A stretch of 64,000 bases of DNA, taken from Citrus sinensis (taxonomy: Eukaryota > Streptophyta > Magnoliopsida > Sapindales > Rutaceae). The position numbers were made by a program, and so were the translations under genes. The stretch spans positions 4,686,501-4,750,500 of the forward strand of contig NC_068559.1 in the NCBI RefSeq assembly GCF_022201045.2, written 5' to 3'. Position 1 is the stretch's first letter. Every line of letters starts with the position of its first letter. The notes beneath the pieces are model-generated. The model made no database searches. It was given only the letters and a program-made list of their open reading frames with translations, and was not told the origin of the DNA. Of this stretch, positions 39,280 through 51,344 are shown in pieces.

Positions 39280-41522
39280 TGTTATGCAAAGTTTATTGTA
39301 CTCGCAAGAATACAAATCTATTACAGAATGGATTTTGTGGTGACAAGTGTCGATCCTACGAGCAGGTTGATTTAATTGTGAGTACGGTTAATTTTCTAAG
39401 TGTAAATGTGAGTTGGTTGGAAGTGATTTTTTTTTAATCTTACGATTTAAAATAAAATGGCGGGAATGAATTAAAGATAAAACCAATGCAAATGAAACGC
39501 TTGAATTTATAAATTCACATTCAACATTCACCATGGGCTTAATATTTCCTTTTTAGTTCCAATTAAATCATGAGGGGGCATTTCCTCTCCTCATAATCCT
39601 CACTCCAATAAATATAGTATCAAGAGCTTAGTATGCCAGATGTAATGATCTTCCACTAAGTGTGGTATCAAGAACACGCTGTATCAGACAATAATAATCA
39701 TTCTGTTGACAACGTGACAAGACCATCCACTAAATAGCTTAGATACACTCTCTGTCAATACTGAATTAAGACGACCCACAAAATACTAGAGGGAAATTTT
39801 CTCTCTAATTAATATGATGCTAAGTGCTCATTGTACCAAACAGTAACTATCTTTCACTAGGGAGCTGATATACCATGCAAAATCTAGACATGATAAATTG
39901 TTTGTCAACAATGAGCCAAAAAACCACATACATCAGAGAGAAAAAAAAACTTACCTAATTAAGCTCATGGAGCATGTTGAGACTTCACCTTTAACCCAAG
40001 TTGAAACTAAATTAGCCACTCATAATTGAACTATGGGTAAAATAGTAATTTTACTAAAATACATAGAAAATACATGATGGAGAGAGAATTACAGAAATTG
40101 GAGCTCAAAAATGAATTAAGAGGTGTCAAATTAGGAGGGAGAGCCCTCTATTTATAGATATAATAAATAAATCATGACCATCAGATGAAAATAATTCGGA
40201 TACTCAGGATTGCACTACATGGCAAGTTTGATTGGTTGGAATACATCATCAGTCAACACCACCTCAACATTTCAGTTTAATAAGATGATGCAACATCATC
40301 AGTCAATGCCACATCACTAGTTTTGTCCACTATCATCTTACCACATCATCAATCAATGCCACATAATCAGTTATGCCACACTATTGGTCCAATAGGATGC
40401 TGCCACATCATCGGTCAATGCCACGTCATCGGTTTGTATATGTAAAGTGTCGTACTTAGGGGTGTTCAAAATTTAATCCAATCTGTTCAATCTGTCTGAT
40501 CCTTAGAAATCTAATTTGTAGAAACCCGATCTGTGGATTGGATTGAAAGTTTGATAATACACAATCGGTAGATTGGATACGGATCTACTTCTAAATTCGA
40601 AAAAATCCGCAAATCCGCCAAAAACTAAAAAGTATTTATTTAATTAAAAAAATAAAACTTGTAAATATGGCATTAGTATTTACTAGTAAATAAATAAGTT
40701 AAAATATAGTTACATTAACACTATATTATATCTTATCCGATAATAATATAAAATATAAAATATAAAATAATTAAATAAACAAATATAGCTTCTTAAATAA
40801 TTAATTTTCATGTACTGATCTAAAAAAATGAGATTTTTTCGTTTTGGTGTGTTATATTTTGACACTTTAAATATATTTTCTAGCTTTATTTAAACAATTA
40901 ATTTATTTAAATCTTATTTAATTTTAAATTTGATCGGTAGTAAAATTATTTTTATAGTAATTTTTTTATTTAGTTAGTTCGTGGATTGGACATAATTAAA
41001 AATTTTCAGTCCGCAATCCAATCCAAAAAGTGATGGATTGGATATGGATTAGGTCAAATTTGCATTCGATTCGTAGATGTATGGATTAGATTTGGATTGA
41101 ATTTCACCAATCCGTGGATTAGATTGGATTAAAAATTTATAATCTGCAAAATTATAAATCAGATATAGATTGATGTCCGATCCGTAAAATCCGATTAGCG
41201 AACACCCCTAGTCGTACTTGTGAAGTGTCGTATATGTGAACAGTAATGTATACATGAACAATACCAAATACTATTTTATGCTCATCCTAAGGTTTTTGAT
41301 TGTCTTGAGTTAAAAAATGTCATCTGTTTTACTGTTTGAATTCTCGATAGTCATGAAATGGCCAAAACATTCATGATATATATAAAATACTTAAATTATA
41401 ATAAACCACACATAATAAAATCTTAGAAAATTTAAACACGTAAAAGTGAAAATGTTAGTAAGATTTGGAGCATAAAATGATAATTTTACTCTGTATAAAT
41501 ATATATTCTCCAGTACTCAACA
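39280..41522 (-). mobile_element. Solo LTR (older relative of the 52861 LTR), split by an hAT element
   Basis: Aligns with the solo LTR at 52861-54202 along most of its length: TGTTATGCAA end, TACTCGCAAG, GTGTCGATCC, a middle block with AATTAAATCATGAGGGG, and the far end TACTCAACA. Its own length is about 1.48 kb once the 754-bp hAT insertion at 40457-41210 and its duplication are excluded. Flanking pentamers are GTGCT (39275-39279) and ATGTT (41523-41527), a possible target duplication decayed by two transitions. The minus orientation follows from the TATA-like end at the right and the relative. Older than the 52861 copy. Confidence 0.7.
40457..41210. mobile_element. Non-autonomous hAT element (754 bp)
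   Basis: Terminal inverted repeat TAGGGGTGTTC with exact 8-bp target duplication GTCGTACT at 40449-40456 and 41211-41218, the hAT hallmark. Internally it carries many short variants of AATCCGTGGATTGGATTGG in both orientations, typical of hAT subterminal binding-site repeats. No transposase. Inserted into the older solo LTR. Confidence 0.88.
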
Positions 41523-41527
41523 ATGTT

Positions 41528-41959
41528 CTTCCAAGGGTAAGCTCAAATCACTTTCCTTTAGTTGGTTTTGTTGTGGTCTCCCTTGTTTCTAGTCCAAAAT
41601 GTTTTCGTTTTCTTCTATTAGCTCTAAATTTTTTACATGTATGATAAGATAAAGTCAGCCCACTCTAAAATGGTTAGACTTAGGATGCGTTTAGAATTGA
41701 TGTTCAGCAGCTGTAATTTAAAAGGTGCAGCACTAAAATGTTTGGTAATTACTAACTGCTGTAACTTAGAAGGTATGTTGATATGATGTTTCACTTGTAT
41801 AATAGAAAATCCATTATATTTTTGATAATTTTGTCAAAATTATTATTTAAAATTTATATTTACTACATATTATTAATTTTTATTTTACAACATTTTTCCA
41901 CAACAGCTATAACTTTTTTTAAGTTATAGCTCCTCAATTTCAAATAGAACTTTAATATT
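41528..41959. other. Intergenic stretch left of the LINE relic
   Basis: AT-rich. The text around 41690-41950 (GATGCGTTTAGAATTGATGT near the left, AAGTTATAGCTCC near the right) looks like an eroded MITE, but I could not find matching ends. Confidence 0.35.
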
Positions 41960-42187
41960 AATGGGGTTTTAACAGAGGAGCAACGACTTATTGCTAATCA
42001 TGTCGTTGAGTTCTATTTCGATTTGTATTCCACTGGTAAGCATTCTAATGCCTTACTCTCGACAATTCCGGAATTTGAGGAAATTAAATGTGTTGTTTTT
42101 TCTATGGATCCTAATAGCGCCCCCGGTCTTGATGGTTTTAGTGGTTAGGCAGTTCTTCCTGCACTCTTGGCTCCCTCAAAATTTTAA

Positions 42188-43238
42188 GGGTAAAAGCTTA
42201 TTTAGTCCATGTATTTTAAGATTAATGTCCATTTAGTCCTTGTATTTTTAAAAATATCTCGAAACATCCATGTCGTTAAAGTATTGATACTCATACCTAG
42301 GGATGGCAAAATCCGGGTCCGGGTCCGGGTTTAGCCTTTCCGGATCCGGACCCGGATACCATTTTCTTTTTCCCGGACCCAAATTTTAACCCGAATTTTT
42401 ACCCGGATTTTTTTACCCGGATTTTTTCACCCGGGTCCGGGTTCAACCCGTAAAAATTTGGGTTTCCGGATTCCGGGTTTTGAACCCTGATCAATGAATC
42501 AATATTAATTTTTAAAATTCTAAAAATAAAAAGTTAATACATTTCCAAGCAATAACACATCTAGATTAATCAATAAAATTAATTAAAAAATAATATTAAA
42601 ATTAGATATCCGGGTCCGGATTCTGGATGTCCGGGTTAACCTAAACCAGGACCCGGACCCGGATATATATGGGTTATTAAAATTTATTCCGGACCCGGAT
42701 TTTTTTACATTCCGGTACGGGTTCAACCCGGTCCGGATTATCCGGGTTCGTCCGGGTCCGGGTTATTTTGCCATCCCTACTCATACCATTACTTTTTATT
42801 TCTTTTGGCTTACTTTTACAATATTACCCTTTTATAATAATTTTTTTGTTTGGACATTAATAAAAATAAAAATAATTGAATTACCAATTTAACCTTAAAA
42901 AAATAAAAAAATATATATATTAATTTTTTTGCAAGCACCATTTGTAGTTTTGCACACTTGATAGTTTGCATACAATTTTTAACAATTTAATTTTTGACAA
43001 TTAAAAATTAATATAATTTTTAGGGTTAAATTGGTAATTTAATTATTTTATTTTTATTAATGTCCAAACAAAAAAATTATTATAAAAGGGTAATATTGTA
43101 AAAGTAAGTTAAAAAAATAAAAAGTAACGGTTGGGGTATCAATACTTTAATGGTAGAGATGTTTTGAGGTATTTTAAAAAATATAGGGACTAAATAAATA
43201 CTAATATTAAAATATAGGGCCTAAATAAACTTTTACCC
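42188..43238. mobile_element. Mutator-type foldback, family 2, copy 2, split by an hAT
   Basis: Flanked by an exact 9-bp duplication AAATTTTAA (42179-42187, 43239-43247). Ends begin GGGTAAAAG. The arms are long inverted repeats (about 230 bp or more) reading through TTTAGTCC, AAGTATTGATACTC/CCC and TTGTTTGGACATTAATAAAA on both sides. Without the hAT (482 bp plus its 8-bp duplication) it is 561 bp, close to the 551-bp relative at 15090-15640. It sits inside the LINE relic reverse-transcriptase region, so it is younger than the LINE. Confidence 0.88.
42298..42779. mobile_element. Non-autonomous hAT element rich in CCGGGT repeats (482 bp)
   Basis: Perfect 15-bp terminal inverted repeat TAGGGATGGCAAAAT, flanked by an exact 8-bp duplication CTCATACC (42290-42297, 42780-42787). 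Both halves are packed with CCGGGTCCGGGT-type motifs in opposite orientations, a striking CpG-rich block within AT-rich DNA. No coding capacity. Nested inside the Mutator foldback, so it is the youngest of the three layers. Confidence 0.92.
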
Positions 43239-45256
43239 AAATTTTAATTCTATTTTTCACTTTTATTCCTGACGTGTCTGATGCCAACTTTATTTCTCAG
43301 TATAGGCCTATATATTGCTTTGGTTAATTTTATTTTTAAAATTATCCCTAAAATCATTACGGAGAGCCTGAATTCCATAGTCGGTAGAATTATCTGCTTC
43401 TCAACATGAGTATTGCTGATGCGACCAATCTCTAAGCCGAGAGGGTGTCAGCCTTTATCTCATGGAATATATATATATATTTTTTTATATGCTGACGATG
43501 CTATTTTATCTTGTAGATGTGATGTCGGTTCGCTCTGTAATCTAATGAACTTTCTTGAGCATTATGCAGCTATTTTAGGCCAACATATGAGTGTAGACAA
43601 GAGTGCCTTTTACGCTGTAAACTACTCTCAAGATCGCGGAACTTTGGTGCGTAATATTTCTGGTTTCAAGGAAGATGTCGCTCCTTTTGTTTATTTAGGA
43701 GTGCGAATTATCCGTGTTAAACCCGGAAGCTTGTTCTTCATGTTTTAGCGGATCGTGCAGTCTCTAAACTGTCAAGTTGGAAGGCTAAGGTTTTATCTAT
43801 GGCAGGGAGGGCTTAACTGGTTCAATCGGTTTTCCAAAGTATCTTACTTCAATTCACAGCTTCCGTATTCGTAAATGGCCAATTTCTCTTCTTAAGGACT
43901 TGTCGAAGACGCTTGTAACTATATTTAGTCAGTCGATTATGAGGTTGGAAAGGCTGTTACTATCTCAAGGGATAAATTACGCTCGCTAAAATTCGTTTGG
44001 GATTCCCATCATCGAAATTCTATTTGGGGTTCGTTTTTCCAGTCCCGTTACAAGATTATTCCATTTAGTATGATCTCCAAGATCTCTCAGTCTTCTTTTC
44101 TGCTTTTTATGATTGTTCTCGATGGCTTGCTGGAGATGGCACTTCAATCTGTTTTTGGCATACCGAATGGTTAAATTTTCCTATTTCTCTGCTTTTTGGT
44201 GTTGACGATTCTAAAGGGAATTTAAATTCTACAGTTTCATGTGTTATTAAAGACCAATGTTGGCAGTTCCCTTCCAGTTTCAACTTTCAGGACTCTTTTT
44301 CCTGACCTTGTTCGTGATATTTCATCCATCATTTTGCCCTCTCCTGGGATTCCTGACAAGTTAATTTGAGAGAATTCTTCTTCTGGCAACCTTTCTTTTG
44401 CTGACAGCTATGAGTTTCTTTAGACACAAGCGCGACAGAATTTCTAAGCACACTCCACCTAAAATATCAGTTTTAATTTGGAGATCGGTTAATAATAGAC
44501 ACATTTTTCAACGACAAGATTTTTCCTTAGCCTCGGTAATGGGTGCTCCTGATACTCATATATTTTCTCAACGAGCTATTGCTAGACAGTCCTGGTCTTG
44601 GTGGTTCGCTTGTTTTGGTGTATCTCAATTGGTTTCTGACTTTAACACGGACTAATGGATGATAATCACTTCCAAGCAATTCTCTTCCCAAGTACGGAAT
44701 TCGGAAAGCTCGTAATATAATTATCTTTAAAACCACCACATCTTCAGTGCACCACGTCACCTCGTCTTGTTGCGCTCAATTGCAAATTTCAAGCTAAAGT
44801 TGCCCTGGCTTTATTTATTCTCGGGTTGATTTGAAAATTCATTGTTCTCTTGGCATCTCTCCAAAAAATTGCAGGGCTCTTAAATACCTGGTCTTTCAGT
44901 TGCTGCAGGTACTTTTTGGGATAACTCAGGTGCTTTCTACCGTACTTTTGCTTCCCCTTTGGGTTCTTGCTCTAGTTTCTTTTCTGAATTATATTTTCCA
45001 TTAAGGCAATATGTTTACTGATGATCTTGCTCATTTGGGTGTTGGTCTCTTCATTACATTGGTGGATTGCTCCTCCGGCTGAAATTTGTAGTCCTCGTTT
45101 TCATGATAGAATGGGCTATCCGAATTAGAGGTTTTATTAATTTTGTTTATGATCATTGTTTTTGGAGTAAGGCTTTGATGTCCCACCCTGGGCTGTAATA
45201 TTGAGTTTTTTTATTTAATTTTATTTCCACTCTTTGTTAGGTTCATTTAATTAAAA

Positions 45257-45780
45257 AAAGACCGTAACTTTTTTTTTAGATGAACCTCAAACTTGAATAG
45301 TTTAATAAAATAAAACAAACAATCAAAGAAGATCATTACTTATTTTTATCCTTAGCAGAAATTCTAAATTACATCAGAGATATTCTAAAATTTCTCAAAT
45401 TAGAAAAACATTTGCTACTCTCATTCATTTTCTTTCAAATCAATTTGGGAGAAGTGATACGTAGGTTCTAAAACTTTTAATAGTAGGATATTTGAATAGT
45501 TTTAGAATTTTTATGATTCTAATTTTCAACGTCCCTGGATATCGTGAGATGAATAGAATTATATAATTATTTGACAGTATTCAAGTTGTGGGGGGGTATA
45601 GTATCCTAGAATATCATAGTTACAACCTCTAATATATATATATATATATAGAAGAAGACGTTGAAAATAAAAGTTATACAGATAAGAACTAATGTTAGAA
45701 TTGAAAGTGATCATCGTATGACTCAAAGTCAGGTAATGCAGAGATTGTGCTTGCTTAGTCAAACCATGTAGAGTATAAAT
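45257..45780. other. Intergenic stretch before the small peptide pseudogene
   Basis: AT-rich, with a TA microsatellite near 45631-45650. The last part serves as the probable promoter of the following peptide pseudogene. Confidence 0.4.
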
Positions 45781-45788
45781 TATAAATA
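45781..45788 (+). promoter_or_regulatory. TATA box upstream of small peptide pseudogene
   Basis: TATAAATA, with a second TATAAAT at 45774-45780, about 60 bp upstream of an ATG in good context (GCCATGGAG) at 45847. Layout typical of a short plant 5' leader. Confidence 0.45.
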
Positions 45789-45846
45789 GAAGTTAGTGTG
45801 AGTAATTATCAACCCATCAACTTGGTTTTTAACAAAAAATTTCGCC

Positions 45847-46100
45847 ATGGAGAGCATCTCACTTTCACTGCCTTTATTTTGCTTGTTCTTTCCAGTGCTT
45901 CGGGAAATGAGGCTATTGTTTCTTCATCATCACTTTTGCCTGTCATGTACACGACAGAGTTGAATGAGGGCGAAGAGTGCAAGAAAGCTAAATGGGACGA
46001 CGGTTGTTTGAAGAAATATGGTAAAGGCCAATGGTCTCATGGTTTTTGCTTTCAGATCAGTGAACAGACTTTTAGGGGCGCAATGTCAAAAGGACGATAA
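45847..46100 (+). pseudogene. Small secreted cysteine-rich peptide gene, probably broken
   Basis: The ATG at 45847 opens a frame that stops after about 38 codons. A second frame, offset by two bases, continues from just after this ATG with a good signal-peptide core (FTAFILLVLSSASG) and then a charged stretch with Cys spacing C-x8-C-x13-C ending near 46051. A GAGAG string at 45850-45854 looks like a two-base duplication that separates the start codon from the signal-peptide frame. Near 46080 another frame offers a further Cys. The pattern recalls defensin-like or other small cysteine-rich secreted peptides, but with only three or four Cys visible I cannot name a family. A real gene with a spliced or different start is possible. 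Confidence 0.4.
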
Positions 46101-47280
46101 TCTAATAAAATCATGACACATTTTATATATCCTCTCTTATAATTAATTACAATCATTACTATGATAAGTCAATTTCAAAATAAAGCGTATAAGTGAAAAA
46201 AAAAAAAATTATTACTAGGTAACTCTATGGCTGATTGTTTATCTAACTTGTATTCAGAAAATGATTTTGTCTGTGGAAATGAACCACCTCTTCCTATATA
46301 TTAGGCAGTATCTGCTTGATGATTCCTGGGGTCTTCAAAAATATCAGTTTTAGTAACCCAACTTACAATTCTTTTAAAATGGCAAAATTTCATTAATTAA
46401 ATGGACACGTAAATAATGTGGTCTGTTAATGCCCCTTAAGATTTTCTTATAATTCAATAACATCTTGTAGGTGAGAAGGTTATATGCTTGTTAATCAACA
46501 TTATAATACATGGTATATAGACATTTATGGAGAATTACATTTTAGTCCATTAGTATTATGCATTAAATGTTTTACTCTCAAATGCTATCATGGATATAAA
46601 TTGATGTGTCAATAAAAAAAATTAGTTGGATAAATTAAAATATAAAATTTAATATAATTAATGAAATAATAATCATAGATATTCTAAAATATTATCTTAA
46701 ATTTCATTCTAAAAGATGTGTCATGTCTTATATGACCAACTTGTGAATAAACGTCATATCATTTAGCTTAGATTGTAGTTTTAAGATAAAATTTTGGAAA
46801 ATGTAACATTAAACATATATCATATGGGCGTATGTGACAATCATGCATGCAACCAATACTTTGAATGACTTATTAGCTTAAGTTTGTACTAATAGTAATA
46901 GTCTGTACGCTTAGCCTTGCAGTTCTTAAAAGTATTTTGAACACCTTTAATATATTTCGACATATCCATATTCTTTCCAAATGAAAGCCTTTCTATTCAA
47001 AATACTTTAAAAAAAGGCCCTTCCTTTAGAAAAAGAGGTTCTGCACACGTTTGAGTAATCATCCTATAATATCAACACTTCATGTAATCAAGAATCAGTT
47101 CATCTGAAAATTCGGAATTATGATTCCACAAAATCCAACTATATGGAAAAAAAAGAAAAAGAAAGAAAAAACACGTGACGTTTAATCTTCGATTCCTTCC
47201 TTTTCAATGAGAGAATTTCAATACAAACTAACAAACATTTAATAAAAGGATAATAAATAACTATAAAAGTGCTTATTAAC
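46101..47280. other. Intergenic AT-rich DNA
   Basis: Nothing coding or repetitive recognised. Confidence 0.5.
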
Positions 47281-47730
47281 TATATTAATAGCTCGTTTGG
47301 AAGTGTGGTGAAGTTATTGGGCTGCCAAACCCCAGCTACTAAGGCTGTCAAAGTCCAGCCACTAAGATGTTTGGTAACACTTGTACATGGGCTTTAACAG
47401 CTTAACAAATTTTTTTTCTCAACTTCTACTCCACAGTTGTAGTTTTTACTCCACAGCTGCTACAGTTTAAAAGGTACAACACCTCACTCTCAAACACACT
47501 CTAACTATATTAATAGCTCGTTTGGAAGTGTGGTGAAGTTATTGGGCTGCCAAAGCCCAGCTACTAAGGCTGTCAAAGTCCAGCTACTAAGATGTTTAGT
47601 AACACTTGTACATGAGCTTTAGCAGCTTAACAAATTTTTTTTCTCAACTTCTACTCCACAGTTGTAGTTTTTACTCCACAGTTGCTGCAGCTTAAAAGGT
47701 ACAACAACTCACTCCTAAACACACCCTAAT
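47281..47730. repeat. Tandem duplication of a 225-bp unit
   Basis: Unit 1 at 47281-47505 and unit 2 at 47506-47730, both starting TATATTAATAGCTCGTTTGG and ending in an ACACTC/ACACCC-TAA context; they differ at only a handful of positions. The unit itself has the GTTTGG and AAACAC ends common in plant MITEs, so this may be a MITE duplicated in tandem. Confidence 0.85.
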
Positions 47731-48070
47731 TAGTTATGACCAAACGGTGCATTTATCCATGCATAACAATCAGCAGTAACCAATCCTGCTTCCTGATTTT
47801 TCCACTTTAGACTTGGGACCATCTCCAAAAAGCTGATTTTTTTTTTTGTTTTAAACCATCCGGTTTTCGGCGACCGCAGTAGGTCTTGACTAATTTGGAT
47901 TCGGGGTGTAGTCACAATTAAAGCTCCCAAATGGATGAAAAATTTTACTCACAATGAAGAGAACAAAACCCACAATTTGTATTTTTATTTATTTATTTTC
48001 TTTTTTCTTTCCTTTTTGGTGGCAGGTTTTATTATGATCACCATTGCTTTTGGTATAATTGTTATTATTT
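47731..48070. other. Intergenic stretch left of the copia element
   Basis: Non-coding. It ends at the CAATC target site (48071-48075). Confidence 0.5.
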
Positions 48071-48075
48071 CAATC

Positions 48076-48386
48076 TATTAAAATCAATAAAGGTGTTTGG
48101 TAAATGAGAAAATGAAAGAAAACTTTAGCTGAGAAAATTCTTATTGATTAGAATCTTGAATTACATTGTTATGATTATGTTAACCACTATTTATAGTTAC
48201 AGTGAAAACTGATTACAAAAACAGTGCTCAAAGCTGCAACGTTAACAAATTAATAAGCCTTCCAATCATAACATGCCAGCTGGACAAATTGTTACAACTA
48301 AATCAAAACCAAATAACCACCCAATCCAGCTCAGCAGCTCAGTACGTCATCAGCCAGCTCAGCAACCTCAGCTTATACACTTAACA
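48076..48386 (-). repeat. Copia 3' LTR
   Basis: 311 bp. On the minus strand it begins TGTTAAGTG, directly after the polypurine tract at 48387-48394, and ends TTTTAATA. It differs from the other LTR at 8 sites. Confidence 0.93.
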
Positions 48387-48399
48387 TCCCCCCTCAAGC

Positions 48400-50373
48400 T
48401 CAACCTGGATTGGTAAGGGTGAGCTTGTCTCTTAGATAATGAAAAAGGTGATAAGCTAAAACTTTAGTGAGGATATCAGTTGAGTTATGGGAATTGGGAA
48501 CATAACTAACTTGGAAGCTCTTATTAGCAATCTTTTCTCGCAAGAAATGAACATCAAGTTCTATGTGCTTAGTTCGGGAGTGGAATTTGGGATTACTTGC
48601 TAAGGCAGCAGCACTCTGGTTATCACACCAAATGACAGGAGTAGAGGCAAGAGAAATACCAATTTCAGTCAGCAAGGACTTAAGCCACAAAACTTCAGAT
48701 GCTGCCATTGCTAGAGAAACCACTCCTTGTTTCTTTGAACACCAAGAGATCATATTAGGACCAAAGTAAACACAGTATCTAGCAATTGATTTTCGATCAT
48801 CTCTATCAGCTGCCCAGTCTGCATCACTGAAACAATCTATAAGTAAGGGCCCTTGATTGGAATACTGTAATCCCATATGCAATGTACCCTTTAGATATTG
48901 AAGAATCCTTTTGCATGCTTGCTAGTGATTGGTTGTTGGTGCAGCTAGAAATTGGCTGAGTTTGTTGACTGGAAATGCTATCTCAGGTCTGGTCAAGGTA
49001 GCATACTGAAGAGCTCCAATTGTGCTTCTATACAAAGTTGCATCAGCAAATAAGTCACTGTCAGTTTTGGTATGTGGAACATTGGCAGCCATGGGAGTAG
49101 AGCAAGGAGTACAATCTTGCATCTTAACTTTGTTGAGAAGATCTGCTATATACTTTGTCTGAGAGAGATGTAACCCTGTGGCAGTTTTGGTAACTTGAAT
49201 ACCAAGAAAATAGTGCAATTCTCCAAGGTCTTTGAGAGCAAAGGTAGTCTGCAGATTAGTGATAACTTGCTGAATCTGTATAGAATCTGAACCTGTTACA
49301 ATGAAGTCATCAACATAGACTAATACCAGCAAGAGATGACCTTGAATCCTCTGGAAAAATAGAGAGTTATCAGACTTGGAATTCTTAAATCCCCATTGAT
49401 TAGTCAACACTGTTCTTAGTCTATCAAACCAAGCTCTAGGGGCTTGTTTAAGAGCATATAATGCCTTTTGAAGCTTACAGATGTGAGTAGGTTTGGATTG
49501 ATCCACAAAGCCTGGAGGTTGAGGCATATACACCTCTTCAGTAAGATAGCCATGGAGGAAAGCATTGTTTATGTCGACTTGTCTTAGTGACCGGTGATTA
49601 AGAACAGCCAAACTTAAAATAAGTTTAACTGTAGAAGCCTTCACCACTGGACTAAAGGTTTTATTATAATCAATACCTTGAGTTTGATGGAAGCCCTTTG
49701 CTACAAGTCTGGCTTTATACCTGGAAACACTACCATCTGCATTGTGTTTAATTCGAAATACCCACTTGTTTCCTACAACTTTGACAGGTGATGTAGGCTG
49801 AACAAGTGTCCAAGTCTGATTTTTAACTAAGGCTTGATACTCTTCTTGCATTGCTTGAAGCCACTTTGGATCACTGAGAGCAGCTGAAACTGTAAGTGGT
49901 TCTGTTGGCTTAGGATTACAATCAACTAGGTAGGCCTTTTTTGGTTTGAAGACTCCATTTTTAGATCGAGTAGTCATGGAATGTCCAATTATGGGTTGTG
50001 AATGTGGAGATAGATGATGAAGAGGTTGAGAAGATGATTGCTGATTTATAGGACTAAGAGTATGAGACAGCAATTGGTTTTCTGAACTGGACAAGTTTGA
50101 GGTGGAAGGTAAAACAGTTGCTAAAGGTGCAGATTGAGAGAAAGATCTATCAAGTTGTGCAGCAGTCTATGATAATGTAAATGAGACAAGAGGCTTGGAA
50201 GAAGGAGACTCATGTGAAGAATCAGAACATGACTTTGTAGAAAATTTTACAGCTAACTTAAATGGAAAAGAGAACTCATCAAAGGTAACATGATTACTTA
50301 TATAGACCCTTCCAGAGGAATGTAGACACTGATAACCTTTGTGAAGGGAGCTATAGCCAAGGAAGACACACAT
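48400..50373 (-). pseudogene. Copia reverse transcriptase and RNase H region
   Basis: One reading frame from about 50373 to the stop at 48400, broken only by TAG codons at 50167-50169 and 48922-48924. It carries the copia RT start (KWLQAMQEEYQALVKNQTW), the catalytic YVDD motif in LVYVDDFIVTGSD, and the RNase H region with DADWA and the terminal HIELDVHFLREK segment. RT and RNase H make cDNA from the element RNA in cytoplasmic particles. Each TAG is one transition away from CAG or TGG, the decay expected of methylated transposon DNA. The two stops prevent a full pol product. Confidence 0.9.
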
Positions 50374-50385
50374 TTCACTTCTGAA

Positions 50386-51309
50386 CTAGAGCTTATGATG
50401 ATTGTAAGGTCTGAGATAAGGGTAACCGGAACAACCAAAAACTTTCATCAATGTATAATCTGGTGGTTTGTGAATTAGTTTCTCAAATGGTGATTTATTA
50501 TTGAGAATGGGTGTAGAAAGTCTGTTAATGAGATATGTGCCTGTATGAAATGCATTCCACCAGAATTTGAGTGGCAAGTGAGCTTGGGCAAGAAGGGTGA
50601 GGCATGTTTCAACAATATGTCTATGTTTTCTCTCTATTTTCCCATTTTGGTGATGTATATAAGGGCATGGATGTCTGAATTGTATGCCTTGTTCAGAAAG
50701 ATATGATACAAAAGGCCTGAATTCCCCACCCCAATCAGATTGTAAGCATTTGATTCTTAAATTCAGACAATTTTCAATCATGGTTTTGAAGTTAATAAAG
50801 GCTGACAGAGTTTTGGATTTTGCAGTAAGAGGAAATATCCAAGTGTATCGGGTGTAGTCATCCAGGATAGATAGATAATAAGAATATCCTTGGGAAGAGG
50901 TAATGGGAGCTGGTCCCCAAAGATCAGCATGTAACAATTCAAGGGGCTGAGTGGTTGAGGTTTCTATTGAAGGAAAATGCTGCATATGACACTTGCCTAG
51001 TTGACAAGCATCACAAAACTGTAATTTTGAGTCTTTGGAAAGAACAAAAATTGAATCCAGGCATTTCACAATTTGTTTTAAGGCATGAATTGTGGGATGA
51101 CCCATTCTTTTGTGCAGTAAACTATAATCCACAGTCTTATTACATGAAGCAACATGAGCCACAGAGGCATTCTTATTGAATTGAGAACTATTTACAGCCT
51201 GAAGAGGAGAAGTTTCAGTATCAAATGAATTCAATTGAGTAAACATAGACACTGGTACTGCTGACAATGGACTTATTGGATTGAAAACAGACTCAGATGA
51301 GGTGGACAT
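50386..51309 (-). pseudogene. Copia pre-integrase and integrase region
   Basis: Begins with the GAG_pre-integrase zinc-binding pattern (His in LLHKRMGHPT, Cys pair in FCDACQLGK), followed by the integrase core with acidic residues in HADLWGP, QSDWGGEF and IERKHRH, the D,D-35-E set. The frame ends at a TAG at 50386-50388, after which the same frame continues into the RT region. It lies in a different frame from the upstream protease because of a frameshift near 51375-51395. Confidence 0.9.
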
Positions 51310-51344
51310 TGGAATAACAGAACTTGAGTTATCACAGACTGCAT

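Larger units (their letters stand above)
41960..45256 (+). pseudogene. L1-type LINE relic, 5' truncated
   Basis: Translates in fragments in all three plus frames with clear LINE reverse-transcriptase text: an N-terminal RT part at about 41970-42148 containing SMDPNSAPGLDGFSG then a stop; RPIA-like text near 43305; the catalytic YADD at about 43486 in LYADDAILSCRCD; a zinc-binding/C-terminal region near 44440 (HTPPKISVLIWRSVNNR); and RNase H-like scraps to about 45130. An A-rich tail region ends it near 45256. Many stops and frameshifts make it dead. It is interrupted at 42188-43238 by a Mutator foldback. Reverse transcriptase of this class copies its own RNA into chromosomal nicks. No full-length open frame remains. 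Confidence 0.8.
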
